From: SG8-41 sp035259205
Lineage (GTDB): Bacteria; Pseudomonadota; Gammaproteobacteria; Burkholderiales; SG8-41
Direction: 5' to 3'
Length of the DNA stretch: 7,277 bases
Assembly (NCBI GenBank): GCA_035259205.1
Contig: DATFWO010000151.1
Location: 1-7,277 of the forward strand
Part shown: positions 1-6,082 of the stretch, piece by piece
Position numbering within the stretch: position 1 is the first letter of the stretch
Layout of the letters: every line of letters begins with the position of its first letter
Program-made: the position numbers and the translations under genes
Notes under the pieces: generated by a model
Databases searched by the model: none
The model's input: the letters and a program-made list of their open reading frames with translations, nothing else
Told to the model about the DNA's origin: nothing

Positions 1-1
1 C

Positions 2-202
2 GGGCTAACGCAGGTCGAGGCCGCGACGTTGCTTGGCCTCACCCAACCGAAAGTTTCAGCGCTGCTCCGCGGTCAATTTCGCGGCTTCTCTGAACGAAGG
101 TTGATCGACTGCTTGACAAGCCTTGGACGTGACGTTGAGATTGTAATCAAGGAAACGCCGCAACGCCGTGCGGGTGGCAAACTCACAGTGGTTGTCGTGT
201 AA
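2..202 (+). CDS. HigA/XRE-type helix-turn-helix antitoxin, C-terminal part (5' end outside window)
   Basis: The reading frame is open from base 2 to a TAA at 200-202, giving 66 residues. The protein begins GLTQVEAATLLGLTQPKVSA, a typical XRE helix-turn-helix in which LTQVEAATLLG is the first helix pair and QPKVSALLRG the recognition helix. It continues with a helix containing RLIDCLTSLGRDVEI and a basic tail. This is the pattern of the roughly 90-110-residue HigA2-like antitoxins that bind their own promoter and neutralise a HigB/RelE-type toxin. The toxin gene is usually just upstream, which here lies outside the window, so the pairing is inferred. The N-terminal part, including any start codon, is missing only because the window begins inside the gene. 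Confidence 0.8.
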   Translation, partial: GLTQVEAATLLGLTQPKVSALLRGQFRGFSERRLIDCLTSLGRDVEIVIKETPQRRAGGKLTVVVV

Positions 203-256
203 TTAGACCGAATAAAAAAGATACACGAGGGCGTGAAGCGCACCGCCGCTTGTACA

Positions 257-306
257 TCACCGCTTCACTACTTCATCGCCTCACTGCTCACTAATTCACT
301 GCTTCA
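257..306. repeat. Pyrimidine-rich irregular short repeats
   Basis: The spacer between the antitoxin fragment and the zeta-like gene contains a run of imperfect units such as TCACCGCTTCAC, TACTTCATCGCC, TCACTGCTCAC and TGCTTCA. The units vary in length, so this is not a clean tandem array. It looks like the slippage-derived low-complexity spacer DNA seen in some betaproteobacteria. A similar patch occurs at 6832-6918. An ORF through this stretch (233-415) has no protein-like character. Confidence 0.5.
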
Positions 307-338
307 GGGCAGGCAGACTGCGCTTCAGCGGATGGGGC

Positions 339-926
339 ATGCCAAACCTGGTGGTAATAGCAGGTCCGAATGGAGCCGGAAAATCCACAACGGCTCCTGT
401 ACTTCTAAGGGATAACTTTCACGTCCATGACTTCATCAACGCTGATACTATTGCAAGCGGCCTGTCCGCGTTCGCGCCCGAACGAGTAGCCTTTCCCGCC
501 GGCCGCATAATGATCCAAAGAATGCACGAACTGGCCCGTTCGCGAGCGGATTTTGCCCTCGAATCCACGCTATCGAATCGCTTTTTGGCACCATGGATCA
601 GGAACCTGCGCACTGACGGTTATATCTTCCATTTGGTGTATTTGTGGCTGCAGAACGCCGATCTCGCCGTGCAAAGAGTCGCAGAGCGCGTACGGCGAGG
701 CGGTCATGATGTGCCGGAGGCTACGGTCCGCCGGAGGTATTCGCGAAGCCTGAGCAACTTCTTCAACATCTACCGCCCGATTGCCGATTCCTGGCTCATG
801 CTGGACAATTCAGCGGCTGACATGCCAACCCTGATTGCTGGGAGAAAGGTCGGTGACCCTATACTCATCGTCAAGGGCGGGCCATGGGATCGACTCCGCA
901 GACAGTATGAAAAAGACATCGTCTAA
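339..926 (+). CDS. Zeta-toxin-like P-loop kinase (COG4185 type)
   Basis: This 195-residue protein has the features of the chromosomal zeta-toxin/COG4185 ATPases. The Walker A loop GPNGAGKST is at residues 9-17. FINAD at 32-36 supplies the acidic residue typical of zeta kinases, and ALEST is at 73-77. The conserved basic segment RVRRGGHDVPEATVRRRY covers about 117-134, and LDNS is near 155. Zeta toxins phosphorylate UDP-N-acetylglucosamine and so poison cell-wall synthesis, but the substrate of this short subgroup is not settled, so only nucleotide-dependent kinase activity is safe to infer. The length suits the subgroup and the gene looks intact. The ATG at 339 is preceded by a GGATGGGG purine stretch. 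It overlaps the next gene by 20 bp, indicating co-transcription. Its third codon positions look less GC-biased than those of the genes to the right (judged by eye), compatible with accessory origin. Confidence 0.85.
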   Translation: MPNLVVIAGPNGAGKSTTAPVLLRDNFHVHDFINADTIASGLSAFAPERVAFPAGRIMIQRMHELARSRADFALESTLSNRFLAPWIRNLRTDGYIFHLVYLWLQNADLAVQRVAERVRRGGHDVPEATVRRRYSRSLSNFFNIYRPIADSWLMLDNSAADMPTLIAGRKVGDPILIVKGGPWDRLRRQYEKDIV

Positions 927-1101
927 TAAACGAGCTCCGCGCCGTAACAGGACCCAGCAGGTCGATGTCCGTTCGCTCGTAAGAGCAGCTCGCCGCGCCG
1001 TGCGCGAGGCATTGCGGGAGCACAAGCGCGCAGGCAATCCGGTCGCCGGGATCGAAAACGGCAAAGTGGTACTGATTCCACCCTCGAGGATCAAGGTTTA
1101 G
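907..1101 (+). CDS. Small basic protein, candidate antitoxin partner of the zeta-like kinase
   Basis: This 64-residue protein starts at an ATG inside the last codons of the zeta-like gene, in a different frame, and ends at a TAG. Residues 1-20 are lysine- and arginine-rich. Residues 20-42 form a predicted charged helix (VRSLVRAARRAVREALREHK). The C-terminus reads GNPVAGIENGKVVLIPPSRI, a short strand-turn-strand ending in the 'GKVV.IPP' pattern of small proteins that usually accompany COG4185 zeta-like toxins. By position and that tail I infer an antitoxin. It is downstream of the toxin, whereas epsilon-zeta and most related pairs encode the antitoxin first. The same frame is open back to 835, but the 907 start gives the better-looking protein and a normal operon overlap. 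No strong ribosome-binding site is visible, so translation may be coupled to the upstream gene. Confidence 0.6.
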   Translation: MKKTSSNKRAPRRNRTQQVDVRSLVRAARRAVREALREHKRAGNPVAGIENGKVVLIPPSRIKV

Positions 1102-1154
1102 GCGGCTTCGTCTTAGCTATGAAATCGATTTGACCGTCACCGCACCAAACGGCC

Positions 1155-1170
1155 GCCTCGCGTGCGAGGC
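1155..1170 (+). promoter_or_regulatory. Hairpin covering the yjbQ ribosome-binding site
   Basis: GCCTCGC at 1155-1161 and GCGAGGC at 1164-1170 are perfect complements separated by two bases, so about six pairs can form around a tight loop. The purine-rich GCGAGG that would serve as ribosome-binding site for the ATG at 1174 lies inside the right arm. The structure could dampen translation initiation. No regulator or ligand is suggested by the sequence. Confidence 0.35.
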
Positions 1171-1173
1171 CTC

Positions 1174-1587
1174 ATGCTCCATCAGCAGACCCTCGTATTC
1201 CGCACTCGCGGCCGCGGCACTCTGGAGATTACGGGAGAGGTCCAGCGCGTCGTGGACGCGAGCGGCATCACGCAAGGGCTCTGCAACGTGTTTCTCCAGC
1301 ACACGAGCGCCTCGCTCATCCTCTGCGAGAATGCCGACCCCGACGTGCGCAGGGACCTGGAGACCATCCTCTCGCGGCTCGCGCCCGACGGCGATCCGGC
1401 GTACGTGCACGACACCGAAGGCCCGGACGACATGGCCTCGCACGCGCGTTCGGTGCTGACCTCGAACAGCCTCACCATACCGGTCAACGCCGGAAAGCTG
1501 ATGCTGGGGACGTGGCAGGGGATTTACCTGTACGAGCACCGGACGGCAGAGCGTACGCGGAATGTCGTGGTCTCCGTGGCGAGCTGA
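1174..1587 (+). CDS. yjbQ: YjbQ/UPF0047 family protein (secondary thiamine-phosphate synthase family)
   Basis: The 137-residue product matches the compact YjbQ family along its whole length. The start MLHQQTL resembles MWYQKTL of the E. coli protein. It carries LQHTSASL at 41-48, CENADPDVR at 51-59, HDTEGPDDMASH at 79-90 and GTWQGIYLYEHR at 112-123, the family signature; the conserved histidines and acidic residues line the trimeric active-site pocket in this fold. E. coli YjbQ shows weak thiamine-phosphate synthase activity in complementation, but its physiological role is uncertain. An in-frame GTG at 1162 would add four residues. I prefer the ATG because it aligns with the family start. 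The gene stands alone, 72 bp after the toxin-antitoxin pair, and its function is probably unrelated to that pair. Confidence 0.92.
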   Translation: MLHQQTLVFRTRGRGTLEITGEVQRVVDASGITQGLCNVFLQHTSASLILCENADPDVRRDLETILSRLAPDGDPAYVHDTEGPDDMASHARSVLTSNSLTIPVNAGKLMLGTWQGIYLYEHRTAERTRNVVVSVAS

Positions 1588-1620
1588 CGTGAAACAACAG
1601 CTAACGCACTCCCGCTCTCT

Positions 1621-1710
1621 TCGTCACCACGGAACTCGTCACGGCGCAGCTCATCACCGCGCAGCTCGTCACCGCAGAGCTCGTCACCGCGAAGCTCATT
1701 ACCGTTCGAC
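1621..1710. repeat. 15-bp tandem repeat, about six units
   Basis: Six consecutive 15-bp units begin at 1621, 1636, 1651, 1666, 1681 and 1696. The first five follow TCGTCACCGCGCAGC closely and the sixth is degenerate. The array separates the converging yjbQ and beta-helix genes, and the beta-helix stop codon (1699-1701) lies inside the sixth unit. The period is a multiple of three, but the array is outside the reading frame of both neighbouring genes. A lone copy sharing 14 identical bases lies at 6728-6741. Confidence 0.8.
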
Positions 1711-2622
1711 GCGATCCACGCAGCCGTGCTCGATCGCCTTCGCGCCCTGCTTCCCGCCTAGCGTTCCGAGCGGGCCGTCGACAAAGCCGCCGGTCGAGCA
1801 CCGGATCCCAACGCCGCCATTCGGCTGCGCCGTCTGGTTCGGCCCGTCGCGCCGCGGCTCGCTCCTGAGGTTGATGCCGGAGCCGAAACTGGCCGTGATA
1901 GCGTCCCCGCCGTTGTCGTTGATCATGTTCGCCATCACATCGGCGTGCGAATGCCGGTGCAGCTCGATGCCGTTGCCCTTGTTGTTGCTGACGGTATTGC
2001 CCACGATCCATGCCTCTGAAGAGCGCTCGATATTGATGCCGGCTCCGCCATTGTTGCGGATCGTGTTGGGTGACAGCGCCGGTATCCTGGGAATCCTCAC
2101 TCCGATGTAGGCGAGGGAAACGCCCGTGATGTCGATGCCCATGGCGCCGCTGTCCTGGACCGTGGTGTTGAGAATCCGCACAACGCTGCCCTTGTCGATG
2201 TGGACCCCGGCCCGCGCGGTTTTCATGACGACGGCGCCATCGATCTCCGCCGAAGCGGGCCCGGAGAGATGAATACCGTCGAGGCCTCCGATCACCGTAA
2301 TTCCCTTGATCTGGATGTCCTTCCCCTGGACGAAGACGGTATGCGGGGACGCCGCGGACTTGCCGGGGTGCTGGATCGTCGTCTTCTTCTGGCCGTCCAG
2401 CGTGATCCTCACCAGCTCCGGAGCGAAGCTGACCTGCTCGTTGCAGGTCCCGCTTACCAGGACAGTGTCGCCCGGTCTGACTTTGCCCATGGCGGCCATG
2501 ATGGTGTTTCCCGCATCGCAATCGACGGCAACCGTTGCCGCATGGACCGGCAGCGCTGAAAAGCAGAGGCTTGCCAGGAGCATTGCCTTGCCTGTTGTTG
2601 TATGAATCACGCTCTTGTCCAT
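1699..2622 (-). CDS. Secreted right-handed parallel beta-helix repeat protein
   Basis: The 307-residue product has a Sec signal peptide: charged start MDKSVIHTTTGK, hydrophobic core AMLLASLCFSALP and likely cleavage after PVHA (residue 28). The mature start, with 'PGDTVLVSGTC' near 50-60, is the usual opening of pectate-lyase-like/NosD-type beta-helix domains. Later segments repeat the PbH1 rhythm of about 22-24 residues: IKGITVIGGLDGIHL, KTARAGVHI, DSGAMGIDI, IRNNGGAGINIERSSEAWI, VSNNKGNGIELHRHSHADV and INDNGGDAI. Such proteins bind or cleave polysaccharides or serve structural roles outside the cytoplasm. I see no recognisable catalytic triad, so enzyme activity is open. Cys35, Cys60, Cys275 and Cys301 could form disulfides near the two ends. 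The ATG follows an ACGGGAAAT ribosome-binding stretch. It is a single-gene unit on the minus strand. Confidence 0.85.
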   Translation of the reverse strand: MDKSVIHTTTGKAMLLASLCFSALPVHAATVAVDCDAGNTIMAAMGKVRPGDTVLVSGTCNEQVSFAPELVRITLDGQKKTTIQHPGKSAASPHTVFVQGKDIQIKGITVIGGLDGIHLSGPASAEIDGAVVMKTARAGVHIDKGSVVRILNTTVQDSGAMGIDITGVSLAYIGVRIPRIPALSPNTIRNNGGAGINIERSSEAWIVGNTVSNNKGNGIELHRHSHADVMANMINDNGGDAITASFGSGINLRSEPRRDGPNQTAQPNGGVGIRCSTGGFVDGPLGTLGGKQGAKAIEHGCVDRVER

Positions 2623-2712
2623 CGCATTTCCCGTCCCGGTTGGTGAGTGACTAGGATCCGGAATTTACCACCGATGGTAATGGCGAAGCGCTGAAGTCAA
2701 AAATCCATTACA

Positions 2713-2811
2713 GCCACGGAAACACACGGAAGCACACAGAAGTTTTCGAATGACTAAGCCACACCAGCCGAATCGGATTCTTGTCCGTGTATTTCTGTGT
2801 GATTCTGTGGC
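2713..2811. repeat. Imperfect long inverted repeat (dispersed palindrome type)
   Basis: The left arm at 2713-2741 consists of CACGGAAACACACGGAAGCA-like units. Its reverse complement matches the right arm at 2783-2811 at 22 of 29 positions by hand alignment, around a 41-bp centre. Each arm is itself made of a short ACACGGAA-type unit. The composition is typical of dispersed non-coding repeats in many environmental bacterial genomes. It occupies the spacer between the divergent beta-helix and Bug genes. ORFs crossing it are artefacts of the repeat. Confidence 0.65.
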
Positions 2812-2918
2812 TATTTTGAGACCGGTTCTAGTCGCGCCGCGTCCGGCGCAAAGTGGAACTAAGTTTCCACATTCCACTCCACGTTCAGAAAAGCCTTCGA
2901 CGTCCGAAAGTGTGATAC

Positions 2919-3926
2919 ATGTGCGAAATGCGCTGCGATGATTCCGCATTCGTCAAATGGGCCGTCGTGCTGCTCTCGGCCTGCGCGGCTTGTGCTGCTT
3001 CCCCGCTCGCCTGGGCCCAGGCCTATCCGGCGAAGCCAGTTCGCATGATCGTCGGCTTCCCGGTGGGCGGCACGGCCGACATCGTCGCGCGCATCCTCGG
3101 CCGCAGGCTCGGCGAGCGGCTCCAGAGCCAGTTCGTCGTCGACAATCGCTCCGGCGCGGGCAGCGTCATCGGCTCGGAGATCGCCGCGCGGGCCGCTCCA
3201 GACGGCTATACGCTGCTCATGATCTCGAGCAGCCATGCGATCAGCGCCGGCTTCCGCGAGAAGCTGCCGTACGACCCGATCCGGGATTTCGCCGGTGTGT
3301 CGCTGGTGGCGGCGGCGCCCAACGTCGTGGTCGTCAACCCGTCGCTGCCGGTGAAGTCGATCGGCGACCTGATCGAGCTCGCGCGCGCCAAGCCCGGGCA
3401 GCTCAATTACGGCTCCAGCGGCGTCGGCGGCAACAGCCATCTCGCCGGCGAGCTGCTGAAGCGGATGGCGAACATCGAGCTGACGCACGTGCCCTACAAG
3501 GGGGCCGCACCGGCGCTCACGGATGTTATCTCCGGGCAGGCGCAGGTGCTGCTGCCGACGCTGCCCTCGGTGCTCTCGCAGGTCAAGGCCGGCCGCGTCA
3601 GGGCGATCGCCGTCACCTCACTCAAGCGCTCCGCAGCGCTGCCGGGCGTTCCGACCGTGGCCGAGTCCGGTGTTCCGGGCTACGAAGCAACCAACTGGTA
3701 CGGCGTGCTCGCCCCTGCAGCGACGCCCGCTTCGATCATCGACCGGCTCAATGCGGCCATACGCGAGGCGCTGCGCGAGGCGTACGTCGCGAGCGATCTG
3801 GCCGCGCAGGGCGCCGAACCCGTCGGCAGCACATGTGCCGAATTCGAGGCCTACCTGAAATCCGAAATCGCCAAGTGGACCCGCGTCATCCGGGACGCGG
3901 GCCTGGGATCAGGAGCCGGCGGGTAA
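2919..3926 (+). CDS. Tripartite tricarboxylate transporter substrate-binding protein (Bug/TctC family)
   Basis: This is a 335-residue periplasmic receptor of the Bug family. The N-terminus has a basic/hydrophobic Sec signal (KWAVVLLSACAACA) with likely cleavage after AWA, residue 33. The mature protein opens with AYPAKPVRMIVGFPVGGTAD, the ligand-loop signature of the family. VVDNRSGAGSVIG at 73-85, LNYGSSGVGGNSHLAGEL at 162-179, THVPYKGAAPAL at 189-200 and PTVAESGVPGYEATNWYG at 245-262 are further family blocks. Members bind carboxylated or amidated small molecules; some work with TctA/TctB membrane subunits, others are orphan receptors used for sensing. No TctA or TctB is encoded here and the ligand is unknown. 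The start at 2919 gives a 33-residue signal peptide; Met4 (ATG at 2928) is an alternative. It converges on the second Bug gene. Confidence 0.93.
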   Translation: MCEMRCDDSAFVKWAVVLLSACAACAASPLAWAQAYPAKPVRMIVGFPVGGTADIVARILGRRLGERLQSQFVVDNRSGAGSVIGSEIAARAAPDGYTLLMISSSHAISAGFREKLPYDPIRDFAGVSLVAAAPNVVVVNPSLPVKSIGDLIELARAKPGQLNYGSSGVGGNSHLAGELLKRMANIELTHVPYKGAAPALTDVISGQAQVLLPTLPSVLSQVKAGRVRAIAVTSLKRSAALPGVPTVAESGVPGYEATNWYGVLAPAATPASIIDRLNAAIREALREAYVASDLAAQGAEPVGSTCAEFEAYLKSEIAKWTRVIRDAGLGSGAGG

Positions 3927-3950
3927 GCGCGGGCGGAGCGTGAGGGACCG

Positions 3951-4001
3951 GAGACAGACCACTGGGCGGCCCGCAAGCCTACGCGCTTAGTGGTCTGTCC
4001 C
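3951..4001. repeat. Inverted repeat between convergent Bug genes, possible bidirectional terminator
   Basis: GAGACAGACCACT at 3951-3963 pairs with AGTGGTCTGTCCC at 3989-4001, 12 of 13 positions, around a 25-base GC-rich centre. It lies exactly between the stop codons of the two convergent genes, so a hairpin could end transcription from both sides. Neither side has a clear T tract, so it is not a canonical intrinsic terminator. The 'GACAGACCAC' core is also typical of a dispersed betaproteobacterial repeat, from memory. Confidence 0.55.
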
Positions 4002-4008
4002 CTGCGTC

Positions 4009-4977
4009 CTAATCGGGCTTGATGCCGGCCGCCTCGACCACTCTCGCCCAGGTCGCCGTCTCTTCCCTGATCCGCGCCGCGAACTCCCTGGGTCCGCTCA
4101 CCGACACTTCGAGTCCCTGGCGCTCGATCTGGTCCCTGACATCGGGCAGTTCGAGCGCCTTGACCGCTTCGTCGTGGAGCACCGTGATCACCGGCTCCGG
4201 CGTGCCGGCCGGAAAGAGCAGTCCGTGCCAGTTCGTGACTTCGAAACCGGGGAATCCGGATTCGGCGACCGTCGGCAGGTTCGGCGCCGCGGCCGCGCGC
4301 TTCGGTCCCGTCACTGCGAGCGCTTTCAGACGGCCCGCCCTGACCTGGGGAAACACCGAGGGCAGGCTCCCGAACAGCACCTGGACCTCGCCCGCGAGCA
4401 CGGCAACCGAGGCCGGTCCGCCGCCGCGATACGGCACGTGGGTCAGGTTGATGCCCGCGCGCAGCTTGAACAGCTCCGCGGCCAGGTTGCCCGGAGTGCC
4501 CGCGCCCGAGGACGCGTAGTTGAGCGAGCCCGGGCTCGCCTTCGCGAGGGCGATGAGCTCCTTCAGCGTTCCAGCCTTCACTGACGGATGCAGCACGAGC
4601 ATGTGCTGCCCCGAGGTCATCATCACGACCGGCGCCAGGTCCTTCTGCATGTCAAAGGACAGGCGATAGAGCAGCGGATTTACCGTGAGCACCGTGTTGA
4701 ATCCCAGGAACACCGTGTGCCCGTCGGGGACGGCGCGCGCGACGATTTCCGCTCCCACGTTGCCGGCGGCGCCGGTGCGGTTGTCGACGACGCACTGCTG
4801 GCGCAGGGTCTCGGAGAACCTGGACGCGACGATGCGCGCCACGATGTCCCCTCCGCCGCCCGGCGGAAAGGGCACTACGAGCCGCAGCGGCCGGCTGGGA
4901 TAGGGGTCCGCGCACACCGCCGGCGCGCCCGCCAACGCGGCCAGCAGGGCCATGCCCGATACTGGAATGCGGCCCAC
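4009..4977 (-). CDS. Bug/TctC-family solute receptor, third gene of the selenoprotein operon
   Basis: This 322-residue protein carries the Bug signatures: YPSRPLRLVVPFPPGGGGDIVAR at about 26-48 (quoted with its ligand loop PFPPGGGGD), VVDNRTGAAGNVGAE at 63-77, LNYASSGAGTPGNLAAEL at 152-169, THVPYRGGGPAS at 179-190 and PTVAESGFPGFEVTNWHG at 235-252. The signal peptide is short, MGRIPVSGMALLAALAGAPA, with cleavage likely after VCA at 23. I chose the GTG at 4977 because it supplies the positively charged Arg3 and sits behind a GGACGGG stretch. The internal ATG at 4953 would begin MALLAAL without an n-region charge. It starts 19 bp after the stop of the 355-residue gene, so it is almost certainly co-transcribed. 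As a periplasmic receptor it may deliver or sense the compound handled by the two upstream gene products; this is inference from gene order. It is similar to the convergent Bug gene but not a recent duplicate. Confidence 0.93.
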   Translation of the reverse strand: MGRIPVSGMALLAALAGAPAVCADPYPSRPLRLVVPFPPGGGGDIVARIVASRFSETLRQQCVVDNRTGAAGNVGAEIVARAVPDGHTVFLGFNTVLTVNPLLYRLSFDMQKDLAPVVMMTSGQHMLVLHPSVKAGTLKELIALAKASPGSLNYASSGAGTPGNLAAELFKLRAGINLTHVPYRGGGPASVAVLAGEVQVLFGSLPSVFPQVRAGRLKALAVTGPKRAAAAPNLPTVAESGFPGFEVTNWHGLLFPAGTPEPVITVLHDEAVKALELPDVRDQIERQGLEVSVSGPREFAARIREETATWARVVEAAGIKPD

Positions 4978-4996
4978 TCCGGCACCCGTCCGCAGC

Positions 4997-6064
4997 CTAC
5001 GCAGCGTCGATCAGGATCGTGGGGCTGCGTCCCGCGGCCTTGGAGCCGCCGAAGCCGGGAAGTACCATCGAAAGGAGGCCGATCCTGCCGCCCGCGCGGA
5101 GCAGCATCAGCTCGGCCGGATCGTCCATCGAGTAGTGCAGCTTCGTCTCGTCCCCGCGGGTGGGCGTGCCGGTGATCTGGCCACAGCGCTTGAGGTCGGC
5201 GACGGTGCGCCCGGTATGCCCGACGATGAACTCGCGGATCCGCTTCTTGCTCCAGCCGGTCGCGCGGAGCAATTCGGCATGCTCGCCGCCGAGCACGACC
5301 GCGCCCGGCGTCTGCCCCATCCAGGCGATCGATGCCAGGAACGCGAGCGCGTCGCCGATCGAGCGCAGGAGCTGCTCGTGGTCACCTGTGCTCCAGACCT
5401 GGATCATGCTGCTCGCCGCCAGCAGGGTGACCGTGCTGTCGTCCGGCTTGAAGCTGCGCTCGACGTGCCACGGCTCCCACGGGTGATCGTCCTCGTTCTC
5501 CGCGATACAGCACGTCATCTTGCCCGGCGTACCCATCGTCGCGAGGTCCGAAACCTCGGGATGGTACTGGAGGCAGTTGCGCAGGATGAGCCTCAACGCG
5601 CGGCCGATCGTCGCGTTGGCGCGGACGCCGCCGCCGAACACGTTGCCCGTCGAATTGATCCCCAGTTTTTTCGCGATCGGACCATTCACCAGGATCACGA
5701 TCGTCGACCCGGAGTGCCCCGACGCCACGTGATGCAGGCCGAACTCCGGCGCGGCAAGCGCTTTCACCGCGGCGGCGACGATCGGCATGTAGGCCGGCAG
5801 GCAGCCCGCCATGACGGCGTTGATGGCAGCTTTCTCCGCGGTAACGCAGAGATTGCGCGAGGGCATCTCCGCCATGACCTGGTCGGGCCGCAGCTTAGCG
5901 GCATCGAGCATCTCGGAGACAAGCGCCCGGCTCGCCGGCACGACCGGCAACCCGTCGGTCCAGCCGCGCGCGTAGCAGAACTCGATCTGCTCCGCTGCAT
6001 TCATCGGAGCGTGGACTTCGCCCGCAGCTTCGGGTTTCGTCTCCGATTCTTGCGCGCCCGCCAA
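4997..6064 (-). CDS. Conserved uncharacterised protein, second gene of the selenoprotein operon
   Basis: The product is 355 residues, soluble, with no signal peptide or membrane span. I recognise the sequence style of a conserved hypothetical family but no established function. Its hallmark segments are ARGWTDGLPVVPAS at 32-45, TAEKAAINAVMAGCLPAYMP at 75-94, VNGPIAKKLGINSTGNVFGG at 126-145, RANATIGRALRL at 148-159, GTPGKMTCCIAENEDDHPWE at 178-197 and VVLGGEHAELLRATGWSKKR at 256-275. Cysteines at 30, 73, 88, 164, 185, 186 and 294 may matter for redox or metal chemistry, but none forms a clear CxxC motif. I place the start at the TTG at 6064 because GCGGGAG lies eight bases upstream. The ATG at 6004 (Met21, starting MNAAEQIEFC) lacks a comparable site but begins nearer the conserved part. 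It lies 18 bp downstream of the selenoprotein stop, suggesting a joint complex or pathway. Confidence 0.75.
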   Translation of the reverse strand: MAGAQESETKPEAAGEVHAPMNAAEQIEFCYARGWTDGLPVVPASRALVSEMLDAAKLRPDQVMAEMPSRNLCVTAEKAAINAVMAGCLPAYMPIVAAAVKALAAPEFGLHHVASGHSGSTIVILVNGPIAKKLGINSTGNVFGGGVRANATIGRALRLILRNCLQYHPEVSDLATMGTPGKMTCCIAENEDDHPWEPWHVERSFKPDDSTVTLLAASSMIQVWSTGDHEQLLRSIGDALAFLASIAWMGQTPGAVVLGGEHAELLRATGWSKKRIREFIVGHTGRTVADLKRCGQITGTPTRGDETKLHYSMDDPAELMLLRAGGRIGLLSMVLPGFGGSKAAGRSPTILIDAA

Positions 6065-6082
6065 AAGAGATACTCCCGCGCT

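Noticed and set aside
257..306. CRISPR-like array
   Set aside because: Units are too short and irregular, with no constant-length spacers or cas genes.
1601..2521. 306-codon minus-strand ORF over the beta-helix gene, running through the 15-bp repeats
   Set aside because: Its product is an Arg/Gln/His-rich shadow of the beta-helix frame. The tail of AVTSS-like units is just the translated tandem repeat.
2665..2949. 94-codon minus-strand ORF and matching plus-strand 63-codon ORF in the spacer
   Set aside because: Both are translations of the inverted repeat. Sequences like this recur as spurious predictions wherever the repeat occurs.
2957..3943. 328-codon plus-strand ORF inside the first Bug gene
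   Set aside because: It is an Arg-rich out-of-frame shadow. The frame beginning at 2919 has all Bug signatures and a signal peptide.
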